Positions 49,824 through 59,149 of a stretch of DNA of 64,000 nucleotides are shown piece after piece. The translations under genes and the position numbers were made by a program. The stretch is from Bifidobacterium animalis subsp. animalis ATCC 25527 (GTDB lineage: Bacteria > Actinomycetota > Actinomycetes > Actinomycetales > Bifidobacteriaceae), in NCBI RefSeq assembly GCF_000260715.1, contig NC_017834.1:1054001-1118000 (forward strand), in the 5' to 3' direction. The notes beneath the pieces are model-generated. The model saw nothing but the letters and a program-made list of their open reading frames with translations. It was not told where the DNA came from and made no database searches. Numbering within the stretch: position 1 is the stretch's first letter; each line of letters starts with the position of its first letter.

Positions 49824-50444
49824 TCAGCGGGCGTAGAATTCGACCACGTACTGGATGTTCACCTGAACCGGGATCTCCTCCGGCTCCGGCTTGCGGGTTA
49901 GCGTCGCCTTAAGGGAGGCGAGGTTCACATCGAGATAGCCCGGCACCGGCGGCAGGACGTCGCGGTGGGTGCCTTCGGCTGCGATCTGGAACGGAACCAT
50001 CGTCTGGCTCTTCGGCTTGACCTGGATGGTCTGGCCGGGCTTGACGCGGTAGGACGGGCGGTCGACGATGTTGCCGTCGACGAGGATGTGACGGTGCACC
50101 ACGAACTGGCGGGCCTGTGCGGTGGTGCGGGCAATGCCGGCACGCAGCACGAGGGCGTCGAGGCGGGTCTCCAGATCGGTGAGCATTGCGTTGCCGGTCT
50201 GGCCTGCGGTGTGGGTGCCCTTTTCATAGGCAGCGCGGAGCTGCTTCTCCGAGATGCCATACTGAGCGCGCAGACGCTGCTTCTCGCGCAGACGGACTGC
50301 GTAATCGGACTCAGCGCGGCGGCGGGTACGGCCATGCTCACCCGGGGCATACGGACGCTTTTCGAAGATGCGCTGTGCCTTCGGGGTCAGCGCGATGCCG
50401 AGGGCGCGGGAAAGACGCACCTGACGGCGGGAACGATTCGACAT
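49824..50444 (-). CDS. rpsD: 30S ribosomal protein S4 (uS4)
   Basis: A 206-residue uS4 without the zinc-binding Cys cluster (C- type). The N-terminal MSNRSRRQVRLSRALGIALT, RPYAPGEHGRTRRRAESDYA, LREKQRLRAQYGISEKQLR and the S4 RNA-binding domain (RLDALVLRAGIARTTAQARQ, VVHRHILVDG) are typical of bifidobacteria. It is transcribed alone, away from the alpha operon. The leader of about 170 nt upstream leaves room for S4 autoregulation, but this is inference. Confidence 0.96.
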   Translation of the reverse strand: MSNRSRRQVRLSRALGIALTPKAQRIFEKRPYAPGEHGRTRRRAESDYAVRLREKQRLRAQYGISEKQLRAAYEKGTHTAGQTGNAMLTDLETRLDALVLRAGIARTTAQARQFVVHRHILVDGNIVDRPSYRVKPGQTIQVKPKSQTMVPFQIAAEGTHRDVLPPVPGYLDVNLASLKATLTRKPEPEEIPVQVNIQYVVEFYAR

Positions 50445-50622
50445 GATGTTTCCTTCGTTGTTCTGTCGTTGTCTGAACGGAATCCGGCAACCATACGGCG
50501 TCGGACTGAGCCAGCCTCTCCAGTGCTTCCTCGTGCCAAGCACGAACAGTCTTGCGACTGCCGACCCACTGATGGGCTAAGACTCCCAGACAGTGCCCCA
50601 TTGCATAAGGCACCAAATGGGC

Positions 50623-50628
50623 ATTATA
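50623..50628 (-). promoter_or_regulatory. rpsD promoter -10 box
   Basis: A perfect TATAAT on the minus strand, about 180 nt upstream of the rpsD ATG. A convincing -35 box is not visible. Confidence 0.5.
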
Positions 50629-50673
50629 CCGTGAAGGTGTAGACTTCGGCGCTCCGATGCCAGATTATCGGAG

Positions 50674-53400
50674 CTACAGCTTCTCAATGGGCGCCAGACG
50701 GAGCATGAGCCGTTTGACACCAGTGGAACCGAAATCTACGGTGATCACCGAGTTCTTGCCCTTGTCTTGCGTCTGAACCACCTTGCCCAATCCGAAACGG
50801 TCATGGGTGATCCTGTCCCCCACGTGGAGATCCGCGATATCGAGATTATTGTCGGTGGCAATCTGCGAAATGGGCATCCCCTGTGATTGAGGTGCTTTTG
50901 CAGTGGTGTGCCTGGTATGCACAGCACCCGAACGGGAAGCCGAGGAACGGGATGATGAGGAACCTCCATGCGACCAGCGGGCTCCATATGCACCCGTAGA
51001 GGATCCGGAGCCTCGTGAGCGGCCCGAGGAATACGATTCCGAACCATATGCAGAGTGGCCCGAACTCGATTTGAACGTCGCGGCGCTCCCCCATCCGGTG
51101 CCTGCAGCGACGGCATTCGACGCGGTACCCGAGGAACCATAGGCATGGGAGCCGAAATCCGAACCCGAGGAAGTGCGGGAGCGACCCGAGGAACCATAGC
51201 TCGAGCGCCCATAGGCGCCTGCACCATAATCAGAGTCCCCGTCATCCCATCCGCCGAATTCGTCGGAGAAGCCGTCGTCGAAACCATCGTTGCGCCAGCC
51301 GGAACGCATGCGCTCCATACCGGCTTCGCGACGCTTCCAGTCGATGAGGGAATCGGGGATCTCGTCGAGGAACTGGCTCGGCATCATTTCGCTCTGACGC
51401 CCCCACTGCGCGCGCACGGCTGCGCGCGTCAGGTACAGCCTGCGTTTCGCACGCGTGATGCCAACGTAGGCGAGCCTGCGTTCCTCGGAGAGCTCATCCA
51501 TGTTCTCCATGGCGCGCGAATGTGGGAAGGTACCCTGCTCCATGCCCGTGAGGAACACAATCGGGTATTCCAGACCCTTGGCTGTATGCAGTGTCATCAG
51601 CGTCACCTTGCCGCTGTCGTGGCCCTCCCCCGGCAACTGGTCCGAATCAGCGACCAGCGCGGTGGTCTCGAGGAAGCCGGCAAGGGTGGTATCCGGTGTG
51701 TTCTGCTCGAACTCCGCGGCCACCGACTGCAGCTGGGAAAGGTTCTCCACACGCGATTCGTCCTGCGGGTCCTCGGATTTGCGCAGCAGCTCCAGCATAT
51801 GCGACTGCTCGAGCACCTGCGCCACAATCTCGCTGGGCTTGGAGTCATGCTCTCCGGCGAATGCCCGCAGCGACGTCATGAGTTCACGGAAGGCACGCAC
51901 CGCATTCGCCGTACGGGCACTCATGCCCTCGATGTCCTCAAGATGCTCGATCGCCCACCAGAACGTTTGGCTGTGCTCGTTCGCGAACAGCGTGAGTTGT
52001 GATTCCGCACGCGCGCCAAGGCCTCGCTTGGGCACGTTGAGGATGCGGCGCATGTTGATGTCATCTGCCGGGTTCACGATTGCCTGCAGGTAGGCAATGG
52101 CGTCCTTGACCTCACGGCGCTCATAGAACTTCGTGCCTCCGATGAGCTGGTACGGGATATGCGCCTGAATGAGCCCCTCCTCGAGGGAACGGGACTGGGC
52201 GTTCGCTCGATACATGATTGCCATGTCGCTGTAAGGCAATCCCTTCTCCTCATGCAGGTGGAGAATCTGTTGGGCTATCCAATGCGCCTCGAGTTGCGCG
52301 GTGTCGGCCGCGTACCCGATGATCTTGTCGCCTTCGCCGAGTGCGGTCCACAGTTTTTTCGGCTTGCGCGCGCTGTTGTGGGCGATCACGGCATTCGCGG
52401 CATCGAGAATCGTCTGCGTGGAACGGTAGTTCTGTTCGAGCATGATCGTGCGCGCATCCGGGAAGTCCTTCTCGAAATCCTGGATGTTGCGTATGTCTGC
52501 TCCGCGGAATGCGTAGATCGACTGGTCGGAATCACCCACCACAGTGACCCACGCCGGCCCGCTCTTTCCGGCCCCCGTGGCCGTGGGATCACTCGGTTCA
52601 TGGGCATCCACACCCGCGAGCTCGCGCACGAGCACATATTGGGCATGGTTCGTGTCCTGGTATTCGTCGACGAGAATATAGCGGAATTTATGCCGGTAGT
52701 ATTCGGCGACATGCGGCTGGGTTCGCAGCAGCTCCACCGTGCGCACGATCAGATCGTCGAAATCCACGGCGTTCGCCAGGGCGAGACGATACTGGTATTC
52801 GGCATAAACCACTGCATACACCGGTTCCGGATTGCCTATCTGCCCGAAGGAATAGTGACGCATGCCGGGTTTGAAATCGGGGGCATACTGAGCCAAGGCC
52901 GCGCTCGCATCGGTGAGCTGGTTCTTGTAGTCGCTGATTCTGGCGAGGATGGATCGCGGGGTGAAGCGTTTGATGTCGATGTTGAAGTCAGCGCAGATGA
53001 GCTTGATGAGACGCTCGCAATCCGCGGTGTCGTAGATGGTGAAGCCAGATTTGAGACCGATCTGCTCACCGTCCCGGCGCAGGATGCGCACGCACGCCGA
53101 GTGGAACGTGGAGACCCACATGCGATCGGCAACGCCGCCGATCAATGCGCCAAGACGTTCGCGCATCTCGGTTGCCGCCTTGTTCGTGAAGGTGATGGCC
53201 AGCACTTGGCTTGGCCATGCCCCGAATTGGGTGAGGATCCACGCGATGCGTCTCGTGAGCACGCGCGTCTTTCCCGATCCCGCGCCGGCGCCGATCAGCA
53301 GCGCGGGCCCGCGGTACTGCACCGCCTGGGCCTGCTGCTCGTTCAGATCGCCGATGAGCTCTTGGGGTGGACGGGCGATGAAATCAACGTCCTGTGGCAA
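50674..53400 (-). CDS. pcrA: ATP-dependent DNA helicase PcrA/UvrD
   Basis: SF1 helicase of about 908 residues. Walker [10 protein letters not shown] (37-45), [24 protein letters not shown] (motif II), [16 protein letters not shown] (motif III), LEQNYRST and [16 protein letters not shown] (motif V) are intact. A Ser/Gly/Tyr-rich low-complexity linker (about 720-838) precedes the C-terminal PcrA domain ([17 protein letters not shown]). The start is uncertain: the frame continues upstream, but TTG at 53400 has AAAGGA 6 nt before it. ATG at 53490/53496 or GTG at 53418 are alternatives. Divergent from xpt. Confidence 0.9.
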   Translation of the reverse strand: MPQDVDFIARPPQELIGDLNEQQAQAVQYRGPALLIGAGAGSGKTRVLTRRIAWILTQFGAWPSQVLAITFTNKAATEMRERLGALIGGVADRMWVSTFHSACVRILRRDGEQIGLKSGFTIYDTADCERLIKLICADFNIDIKRFTPRSILARISDYKNQLTDASAALAQYAPDFKPGMRHYSFGQIGNPEPVYAVVYAEYQYRLALANAVDFDDLIVRTVELLRTQPHVAEYYRHKFRYILVDEYQDTNHAQYVLVRELAGVDAHEPSDPTATGAGKSGPAWVTVVGDSDQSIYAFRGADIRNIQDFEKDFPDARTIMLEQNYRSTQTILDAANAVIAHNSARKPKKLWTALGEGDKIIGYAADTAQLEAHWIAQQILHLHEEKGLPYSDMAIMYRANAQSRSLEEGLIQAHIPYQLIGGTKFYERREVKDAIAYLQAIVNPADDINMRRILNVPKRGLGARAESQLTLFANEHSQTFWWAIEHLEDIEGMSARTANAVRAFRELMTSLRAFAGEHDSKPSEIVAQVLEQSHMLELLRKSEDPQDESRVENLSQLQSVAAEFEQNTPDTTLAGFLETTALVADSDQLPGEGHDSGKVTLMTLHTAKGLEYPIVFLTGMEQGTFPHSRAMENMDELSEERRLAYVGITRAKRRLYLTRAAVRAQWGRQSEMMPSQFLDEIPDSLIDWKRREAGMERMRSGWRNDGFDDGFSDEFGGWDDGDSDYGAGAYGRSSYGSSGRSRTSSGSDFGSHAYGSSGTASNAVAAGTGWGSAATFKSSSGHSAYGSESYSSGRSRGSGSSTGAYGARWSHGGSSSSRSSASRSGAVHTRHTTAKAPQSQGMPISQIATDNNLDIADLHVGDRITHDRFGLGKVVQTQDKGKNSVITVDFGSTGVKRLMLRLAPIEKL

Positions 53401-53525
53401 CGCATGTCCTTTCTCCACATCACGAATTCGGCTTTCAGTTGTACCACAGTCCGTGCTCAACACAACGCCATGGCCCACCCGTATGCGCATGGTCATTTGG
53501 GCGGCGTATGCTATGCGCCATACGG

Positions 53526-53542
53526 ACGCCATGTCATGGCGT
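53526..53542. repeat. Short palindrome in the xpt upstream region
   Basis: ACGCCATG-T-CATGGCGT, 8-bp arms around one base, 36 nt before the xpt ATG. It may be an operator or part of a small leader hairpin. No purine riboswitch pattern is visible around it. Confidence 0.35.
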
Positions 53543-53577
53543 GTTTCACGGTCAAAACAGCAGAGCAAAGGGTCGAC

Positions 53578-54159
53578 ATGCAGGAACTTGAAGAACGTAT
53601 TCGCGAACAGGGCGTAGTGAAACCGGGCAATGTGCTCAAGGTGGACGCCTTCCTCAACCATCAGTGCGATGTGCGGCTGTTCGACCATATGGGTGCCGCC
53701 TGGGCCGAGCATTTCAACAACAAGCACATCACGAAGATCCTCACCATTGAGGCATCGGGGATCGGCATCGCCTGCGTCGCCGCCACCCATTTCAACGACG
53801 TCCCGGTCGTGTTCGCCAAGAAGGCGCAGTCCATCAATCTCGACGGCGAACAGTACGTGACCCACGTCTACTCCTTCACCAAGCAGAAGGAGTTCCCGGT
53901 GATCGTCTCGAAGAAGTACCTCAATGCAGGCGACCGCGTTCTACTCATCGACGATTTCCTCGCCAATGGCAAGGCCCTCAATGGGCTCATCGAACTGTGC
54001 GAATCGGCGGGGGCGATCGTGGAGGGTATTGGCATCGCCATCGAGAAGGGATTCCAAGGTGGTGGCGACGCCCTGCGTGAGGCCGGCTATGATCTGGATT
54101 CACTGGCCATCGTGGAATCGATGGATGCCGAGACCGGGGCGATCGAATTCCGCCACTGA
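53578..54159 (+). CDS. xpt: Xanthine phosphoribosyltransferase
   Basis: A 193-residue type I phosphoribosyltransferase that converts xanthine and PRPP to [30 protein letters not shown] and the PRPP-binding motif [13 protein letters not shown] (from residue 121) are characteristic of Bacillus-type Xpt. The ATG at 53578 follows AAAGGGT. It is paired with the permease downstream, as in the xpt-pbuX operon of Bacillus, with an 18-bp hairpin in the 150-nt gap. Confidence 0.95.
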   Translation: MQELEERIREQGVVKPGNVLKVDAFLNHQCDVRLFDHMGAAWAEHFNNKHITKILTIEASGIGIACVAATHFNDVPVVFAKKAQSINLDGEQYVTHVYSFTKQKEFPVIVSKKYLNAGDRVLLIDDFLANGKALNGLIELCESAGAIVEGIGIAIEKGFQGGGDALREAGYDLDSLAIVESMDAETGAIEFRH

Positions 54160-54200
54160 CAGAACGCAACATACCGGCTGTAGCCTGTTACCTGTTCCGC

Positions 54201-54251
54201 AACGAATACACGCATATCGACGTCGATCACGCTGATATGCGTGTATTCGTT
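54201..54251 (+). terminator. 18-bp hairpin between xpt and the permease
   Basis: Perfect stem (54201-54218 and 54234-54251) with a 15-nt loop, followed by TTTGG. It lies about 40 nt after xpt and 58 nt before the permease ATG. It may terminate xpt, act as an attenuator, or stabilise the upstream message. Confidence 0.7.
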
Positions 54252-54309
54252 TTGGTATCGAAGAACACAGAGAGCAATAGAAGAAAAAGAAAAGAGAAAC
54301 GGCAGAGGA

Positions 54310-55782
54310 ATGAGCAACAACGCCAACCCCACCGCATCCGACGCCAACACGCGCTCGGAGGAAGATCAGGAACGTACATTCGTCACCCCCGAGCTGGAGC
54401 GCGACGAGCGTGAATCCAAGGCGGAAGTCGCCGAGGAAAAAAAGAGGAAAGGGTCCATCTCCTTCGAAGCACTGTCCAGTCTCGACGCGCCCGTCTCGTT
54501 CTGGAAGGGCATCCCGTTCGGCCTGCAGCATGTGCTTGCCATGTTCGTGGCGAATCTGGCACCGATCTTCCTGGTCGCAGCCGCCGGGCATATGAGTCCG
54601 CAGGACTCCGCCAAGATCATTCAGGCCGGCCTGCTCGTCGCAGGTCTGGGCACGTGCCTGCAGCTATACGGCATCTGGCTGTTCGGCTCCAGGTTGCCAA
54701 TGGTCACCGGCATCTCCTTCACCTACGTCGCCGCCGCCATCTCCATTGTGAGCCACAAGGGCTACGGTGCCGTGGTCGGCGCCGTCATGGTCGGCGGTCT
54801 GCTCGAGGTGGTGCTCGGTCTGACCGCCAGGTACTGGCAGCGTTTCGTGCCACCCATCGTCTCGGCCATCGTGGTCACTTCGATCGGATTCTCATTGTTG
54901 TCGGTGGGAGCCGAGAGCTTCGGCGGCGGAGCGGGTGCCGAGGATTTCGGCAGCTGGCAGAATCTCACTCTGGGCCTCATCTCACTGGTGGCATGTCTGG
55001 CGTTCCAACTGCTCATGAAGGGGACCGCCAAGCAGCTTTCGGTGCTGTTCGGGCTGGTGGTCGGTTATATCGTGGCCATCTTCTTCGGCAAGGTCGACTT
55101 CTCCGGCTTCTTACACCTGCAGGCGGTCAACGTACCCACGTTCATGCCGTTCAGGCCTGAGTTCGACTGGGGCTCCATCATCTCGATCGGGTTGCTGTAC
55201 ATCGTTTCCTCAGTGGAGGTGCTCGGAGACACGGCAGCCCTGACCAAGGTGGGGCTCGACCGCAAGCCGACTGCAAAGGAGACATCCGGCGCGATCGCCG
55301 GCGATGGCCTCATCTCGTCCGTCTCCGGTCTCTTCGGCTGCCTGCCGCTCACCTCCTTCGCGCAGAACATCGGTCTCGTGGCAATGACGAAAGTGGTCAA
55401 CCGCAAGGTGATTCTTTCCGGCGGCCTGCTTCTCGTACTCGCCAGCTTCGTGCCAGCCATATCCGAGGTGTTCAATTCCATGCCGCAGGCGGTGCTCGGC
55501 GGGTGCACGATCATGATGTTCGGCAACATCATTCTCTCCGGCTTCCAAATGATCTCCGATGCCGGATACACCCAGCGCAACATCACGATCGCCGCGCTCT
55601 CCCTCACCATAGGCATCGGTTTCACGCAGGTCTCCAGCATCTTCGTGCATTTCCCGCCGCTGTTCCAGTCGATCTTCGCGCAGAACTGCATCGCCGTGGC
55701 ATTTGTGGTGGCTGTGGTGCTCAATCTCGTGCTCCCGAGCGAGGACCGTTTCCTGGCCGCTCCTGCAACCAACCGGAAGTGA
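54310..55782 (+). CDS. pbuX: Xanthine/uracil permease (NCS2 family)
   Basis: A 490-residue nucleobase transporter with about 14 helices. NCS2 signatures include FGLQHVLAMFVANLAPIFLV, GLGTCLQLYGIWLFGSRLP, VSSVEVLGDTAALTKV, and SGLFGCLPLTSFAQNIGLVA. A hydrophilic N-terminus of about 60 residues rich in Glu/Lys is longer than usual. Next to xpt, xanthine is the probable substrate, though uracil or uric acid cannot be excluded. The start ATG at 54310 follows AGAGG; an in-frame start at 54241 would lie inside the hairpin. Confidence 0.93.
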   Translation: MSNNANPTASDANTRSEEDQERTFVTPELERDERESKAEVAEEKKRKGSISFEALSSLDAPVSFWKGIPFGLQHVLAMFVANLAPIFLVAAAGHMSPQDSAKIIQAGLLVAGLGTCLQLYGIWLFGSRLPMVTGISFTYVAAAISIVSHKGYGAVVGAVMVGGLLEVVLGLTARYWQRFVPPIVSAIVVTSIGFSLLSVGAESFGGGAGAEDFGSWQNLTLGLISLVACLAFQLLMKGTAKQLSVLFGLVVGYIVAIFFGKVDFSGFLHLQAVNVPTFMPFRPEFDWGSIISIGLLYIVSSVEVLGDTAALTKVGLDRKPTAKETSGAIAGDGLISSVSGLFGCLPLTSFAQNIGLVAMTKVVNRKVILSGGLLLVLASFVPAISEVFNSMPQAVLGGCTIMMFGNIILSGFQMISDAGYTQRNITIAALSLTIGIGFTQVSSIFVHFPPLFQSIFAQNCIAVAFVVAVVLNLVLPSEDRFLAAPATNRK

Positions 55783-55806
55783 ACGGAATCGGGAAGGATT
55801 CGGATG

Positions 55807-55847
55807 AATGCGATGGGCCGACGGTGTGATCGCCGGCCCATCGCATT
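55807..55847 (+). terminator. Permease gene terminator
   Basis: 14-bp perfect stem (55807-55820 and 55834-55847), 13-nt loop, 24 nt after the permease stop. Confidence 0.75.
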
Positions 55848-55986
55848 TCACACGCTGAAAGATTGCATACGCCATTCCCCACACGCATGCCGATGATGCC
55901 AACTTCGAATGAGGCGACGACGAAATCGAGGAATCCGCAAGTGCCGCACGCGTATTGTATGAGATACACGAGTTTGAAAGGATGCT

Positions 55987-56832
55987 ATGCAAGCGATTAC
56001 GCAACAGCTGCTCAGCGGTGAACGCGCACTGTTCCAAGGTCGTGATCTTCAGATCACGGATTGCGTGTTCGAGGACGGCGAGTCGCCGCTCAAGGAGTCA
56101 CACAACATCGTGGTCAAGGATTCGGTGTTCCGCTGGAAGTATCCGCTGTGGTACAGCGACGGCGTCGAGGTGGAGCACAGTCTGTTCGAATTCAATGCCC
56201 ACGCGGCGTTCTGGTGCTCGAAGAACATGACGTTCCACGACTGCACCATCTAGGCACCCAAGGAATTCCGTCGCAATGAGCATGTGACCGTGGAGCGCAC
56301 CGCATTCACCGATGCCGCGGAAACCTTCTGGGAATGCAAAGACGTCACACTGCGCGAAGTGAGCGCGGCAGGCGACTATTTCGCCATGAACAGTGAGAAT
56401 GTGGACATACGCGATTTCCAGCTCACCGGCAACTACTGTTTCGACGGCGCACGGAACGTGACGGTGGATCATGCCCGCCTGATTTCGAAGGATGCCTTCT
56501 GGAACTGCGAGAATGTCACGGTGCGCAACTCATTCATCAGCGGGGAGTATTTGGCATGGAACACGAAGAACATCACATTCGAGAACTGCACCATCGAATC
56601 GCTGCAGGGACTGTGCTACATTGACGGGCTGACGATGCGCGACTGCCGTCTGATCAACACGACGCGCTCGTTCGAATACTGTTCCGACATCGACGCCGAC
56701 GTCACCACACGCATCGACAGCGTGGTCAACCCGATTTCCGGCGTGATTCGAGCTGCCGCATTCGGCGACGTCGTGCAGAACGACCCCGCGATCGACACGA
56801 CGAAGATCCAGCTCATCAGCACAGACTTATGA
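55987..56832 (+). pseudogene. DUF3737 family protein interrupted by an amber codon
   Basis: A DUF3737 protein of about 281 codons. Beta-helix-like repeats with paired NV/NI turns are visible (SHNIVVKDSVF, SKNMTFHDCTI, SENVDIRDFQL, CENVTVRNSFI, TKNITFENCTI, ESLQGLCYIDGL). TAG at 56251-56253 stops translation after 88 residues; the frame then continues unchanged (APKEFRRNEHVTVERTAF) to 56832. Relatives have Glu at this point (CTIEAPK), so GAG to TAG is the likely mutation. A GTG at 56284 could restart the second half but has no clear ribosome site. Its start follows AAAGGA. Function of DUF3737 is unknown; here it sits just before patB/malY, 23 nt away. Confidence 0.87.
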
Positions 56833-56855
56833 TTCACGGAGTAGCGAGGCACAAC

Positions 56856-58055
56856 ATGGACATTGACGAGCGCATTGCACAATTCGACTCCCCTGTCGAC
56901 CGCACGGGCATCTTCTCGATGAAATGGGACGTGGCCGACGGCGAACTGCCGATGTGGGTGGCGGACATGGATTTCCGCACGGCTCCGGCGATCAGCGAGG
57001 CATTGACTGAACGCGTGGGCAACGGCACCTTCGGCTATACGGATGTTCCCCGGGAATGGAACGAAGCGGTCGCGGATTGGTGGCTGCGTCGGTATGGCGT
57101 GACGGTGGATCCTGAGCATGTGGTGTTCACCACCGGTGTGATTCCGGCAATCTCCTCACTGGTCCGCTCGCTGACGAATGTGGCCGAGAAGGTCGTGCTC
57201 CAACCGCCGGTCTATAACATCTTCACGAATTCGATAGTGAACAACGGGCGCCGGGTACTGTGCAACCCTCTGCGTTATGAGCACGGCGCGTACTCGATGG
57301 ATTTCGACGACCTCGAGCACAAGCTCGCCGATCCGCTCACCCGTCTGATGATTCTGTGCAATCCGCAGAATCCGAGTGGCAATGTGTGGAGCGACGGCGA
57401 TCTGGCGCGCGTAGGCGAGCTGTGCGCAAAACACCATGTGACGGTTGTTTCCGATGAGGTGCATGGCGACATCGTGCGCCCGGGTGTCACCCATATGCCA
57501 TTCGCCGCGGTCAATGAGCTGAACCGTTCAATCTGCGTGACCTGCTCGTCACCATCGAAGGCCTTCAATGTGGCCGGACTGCAGTCCGCATATTTCATCT
57601 GCGACGATGACGGTCTCCGGGCACGTGCCGTGCGCGGCGTGAACACCGACGAGGTGGCCGAGCCGAACGATTTCGCCGTGTTCTCCACGATCGCCGCCTA
57701 TACCGATGGAGGCGCGTGGCTCGACGATCTGTGCCGTGTCGTGCAGCGCAACAAGGACTACGTGTCGGCGCAACTTGACGAGCATGCGCATGACATGCTG
57801 CATATGGTGGCCTCGGATTCCACATATCTGGCATGGATCGACTGCTCGGGCCTTCTTGATCGTGTGGGCGACGCCAATGCTGAGCGCTTCTGCGGTTTTC
57901 TGCGTTCACATACCGGTCTTGTGCTCTCGTATGGCGGCATCTACGGCGAAAACGGGTCCCGGTTCGTACGCATGAATCTCGGCACCCGCGCCGATCTGGT
58001 CATCGACGGCACGGCGCGCCTGCTCGCCGGCGCCGCGGCGTATCTGGGAAACTAA
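56856..58055 (+). CDS. PatB/MalY-type aminotransferase / cystathionine beta-lyase
   Basis: A 399-residue fold-type I PLP enzyme. MWVADMDFRTAPAI near the N-terminus, FTTGVIPAISSLVR, LCNPQNPSGNVWS, and the PLP lysine Lys235 in CSSPSKAFNVAGLQSAY match the PatB/MalY family, which cleaves cystathionine or acts as an aminotransferase. Start: ATG at 56856 (MDIDERIAQFDSP) behind GAGG. An in-frame ATG at 56829 overlaps the end of the DUF3737 gene, so the genes are probably one transcript. Confidence 0.93.
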   Translation: MDIDERIAQFDSPVDRTGIFSMKWDVADGELPMWVADMDFRTAPAISEALTERVGNGTFGYTDVPREWNEAVADWWLRRYGVTVDPEHVVFTTGVIPAISSLVRSLTNVAEKVVLQPPVYNIFTNSIVNNGRRVLCNPLRYEHGAYSMDFDDLEHKLADPLTRLMILCNPQNPSGNVWSDGDLARVGELCAKHHVTVVSDEVHGDIVRPGVTHMPFAAVNELNRSICVTCSSPSKAFNVAGLQSAYFICDDDGLRARAVRGVNTDEVAEPNDFAVFSTIAAYTDGGAWLDDLCRVVQRNKDYVSAQLDEHAHDMLHMVASDSTYLAWIDCSGLLDRVGDANAERFCGFLRSHTGLVLSYGGIYGENGSRFVRMNLGTRADLVIDGTARLLAGAAAYLGN

Positions 58056-58510
58056 TCGAAATCAGGTTCGTACCGCCGCCGCGCATAGCGGATCACGAAC
58101 CATCGCATGCACAAAGCGATGCCGATCATCACAACGAGTGGAAGCCAGAAGTACGGTGAACGGAAGGTGGGCAGGAAGTAAAGCCCCAGCGCTCCGAGCA
58201 CACCGATGGCCACGGTGAAGTTGGTGAGCGACGACGATAAGTCGCATAGCCTCTTCTCTCCGAGTCTCATCTCACGGCGCGCGTCGCTTTCGCTTTTCCC
58301 CAGCTCGTAGACGTTGACTTGGCGCAATGCGCGGAAATTATAGAGGAACAGATCGGTGCGCGTTGCGTACAGGCCCCCATACACATAACACCACACCCCC
58401 GCCGCGATGCTGGTCTGCGCAATGCCGGCGGCGATGCCGTCACCCATGCCATGACCGTAAGCCAGCAGCAGGCCATGGGTAACGAGAATCACCACGGTGC
58501 CCAGAACCAC
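58052..58510 (-). CDS. Membrane protein, probable C-terminal half of a split gene
   Basis: A 152-residue open frame from GTG at 58510, unrecognised. It holds helices (VLGTVVILVTHGLLLAYG, AAGVWCYVYGGLYATRTDLF, TVAIGVLGALGLYFLPTF, YFWLPLVVMIGIALCMRWF) around a charged segment (YELGKSESDARREMRLGEK). The GTG sits inside a membrane helix and has only a weak GGGG upstream. The same frame continues upstream as PGWIRCGVLV and joins the neighbour if one base is re-read at 58537, giving a single protein of about 330 residues. Its stop overlaps the convergent patB stop region. Confidence 0.55.
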   Translation of the reverse strand: MVLGTVVILVTHGLLLAYGHGMGDGIAAGIAQTSIAAGVWCYVYGGLYATRTDLFLYNFRALRQVNVYELGKSESDARREMRLGEKRLCDLSSSLTNFTVAIGVLGALGLYFLPTFRSPYFWLPLVVMIGIALCMRWFVIRYARRRYEPDFD

Positions 58511-59043
58511 CAGAACCCCGCAGCGAATCCACCCCGGCGTCTCTGCGAGACTGTGTAGAACTGCTCGATCCGATTGAATGCGGCGTCGTATTCCCGGCTG
58601 TCCTCATGCGCATGCTTGAGAATCGTGTAACCGATCAGGATTCCAACGATTTCCACGATGAACGATTCCGGATGCTGCTGGATATGCGGCAGCTCCACCA
58701 ATTCCTTGGTCATGAGGCCAATCAACCGATCGAGCCCTTTGACCACCTCCTGCACGTCGGCGGTGTTGCGTTCCGGCAATGCCTGCAGGAAGCTTCCAAG
58801 GGCGAACCCGAGAATGATGACGGTCACACCATTTGCGATGCTCAGGGCCCGGTTGGTCGCATGCCTGTCATAGCCGAAGCGGTCATCCTCCTCGGCTAGC
58901 GCCTGCATCCGGTGGGCTTGTGCGTGTATTGCCGCATTGTGGGCGTGCGCTGCCAAACCATCCTGTGCCCTGGTTCCGCTTCCTGGATTCTGCGCATCGG
59001 GAGACACTGGTGAATCTGCATTGCCCTTGTGTTGCTTCGTCAT
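58489..59043 (-). CDS. Membrane protein, probable N-terminal half of a split gene
   Basis: A 184-residue open frame from ATG at 59043, preceded by GGGGAGGAGAGGG; the product is not recognised. It has a hydrophilic N-terminus rich in Ala/His/Gln (residues 1-60), a helix (SIANGVTVIILGFALGSFLQ) and a second one (FIVEIVGILIGYTILKHA). After QFYTVSQRRR the frame passes into FAAGFWWFWAPW and stops, which looks like out-of-frame translation of GC-rich sequence. With one extra base at 58537-ish it continues into the downstream open frame. Confidence 0.6.
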   Translation of the reverse strand: MTKQHKGNADSPVSPDAQNPGSGTRAQDGLAAHAHNAAIHAQAHRMQALAEEDDRFGYDRHATNRALSIANGVTVIILGFALGSFLQALPERNTADVQEVVKGLDRLIGLMTKELVELPHIQQHPESFIVEIVGILIGYTILKHAHEDSREYDAAFNRIEQFYTVSQRRRGGFAAGFWWFWAPW

Positions 59044-59149
59044 TGTCTCCCTCTCCTCCCCGGTGTCAACCTCTACAGAGAATAGCGCATAGCTGGCCGG
59101 TTATTCCTAGTCTAGAGGCATAGACTCCGTTTGTGCCGCACCTATGCTC

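Noticed and set aside
52159..53577. N-terminal extension of xpt by about 470 codons
   Set aside because: The extension is antisense to pcrA; xpt has its own ribosome site and normal length from 53578.
53400..53577. Purine riboswitch upstream of xpt
   Set aside because: I could not find the conserved three-way junction loops (such as TATA...CTACC segments); only short palindromes are visible.
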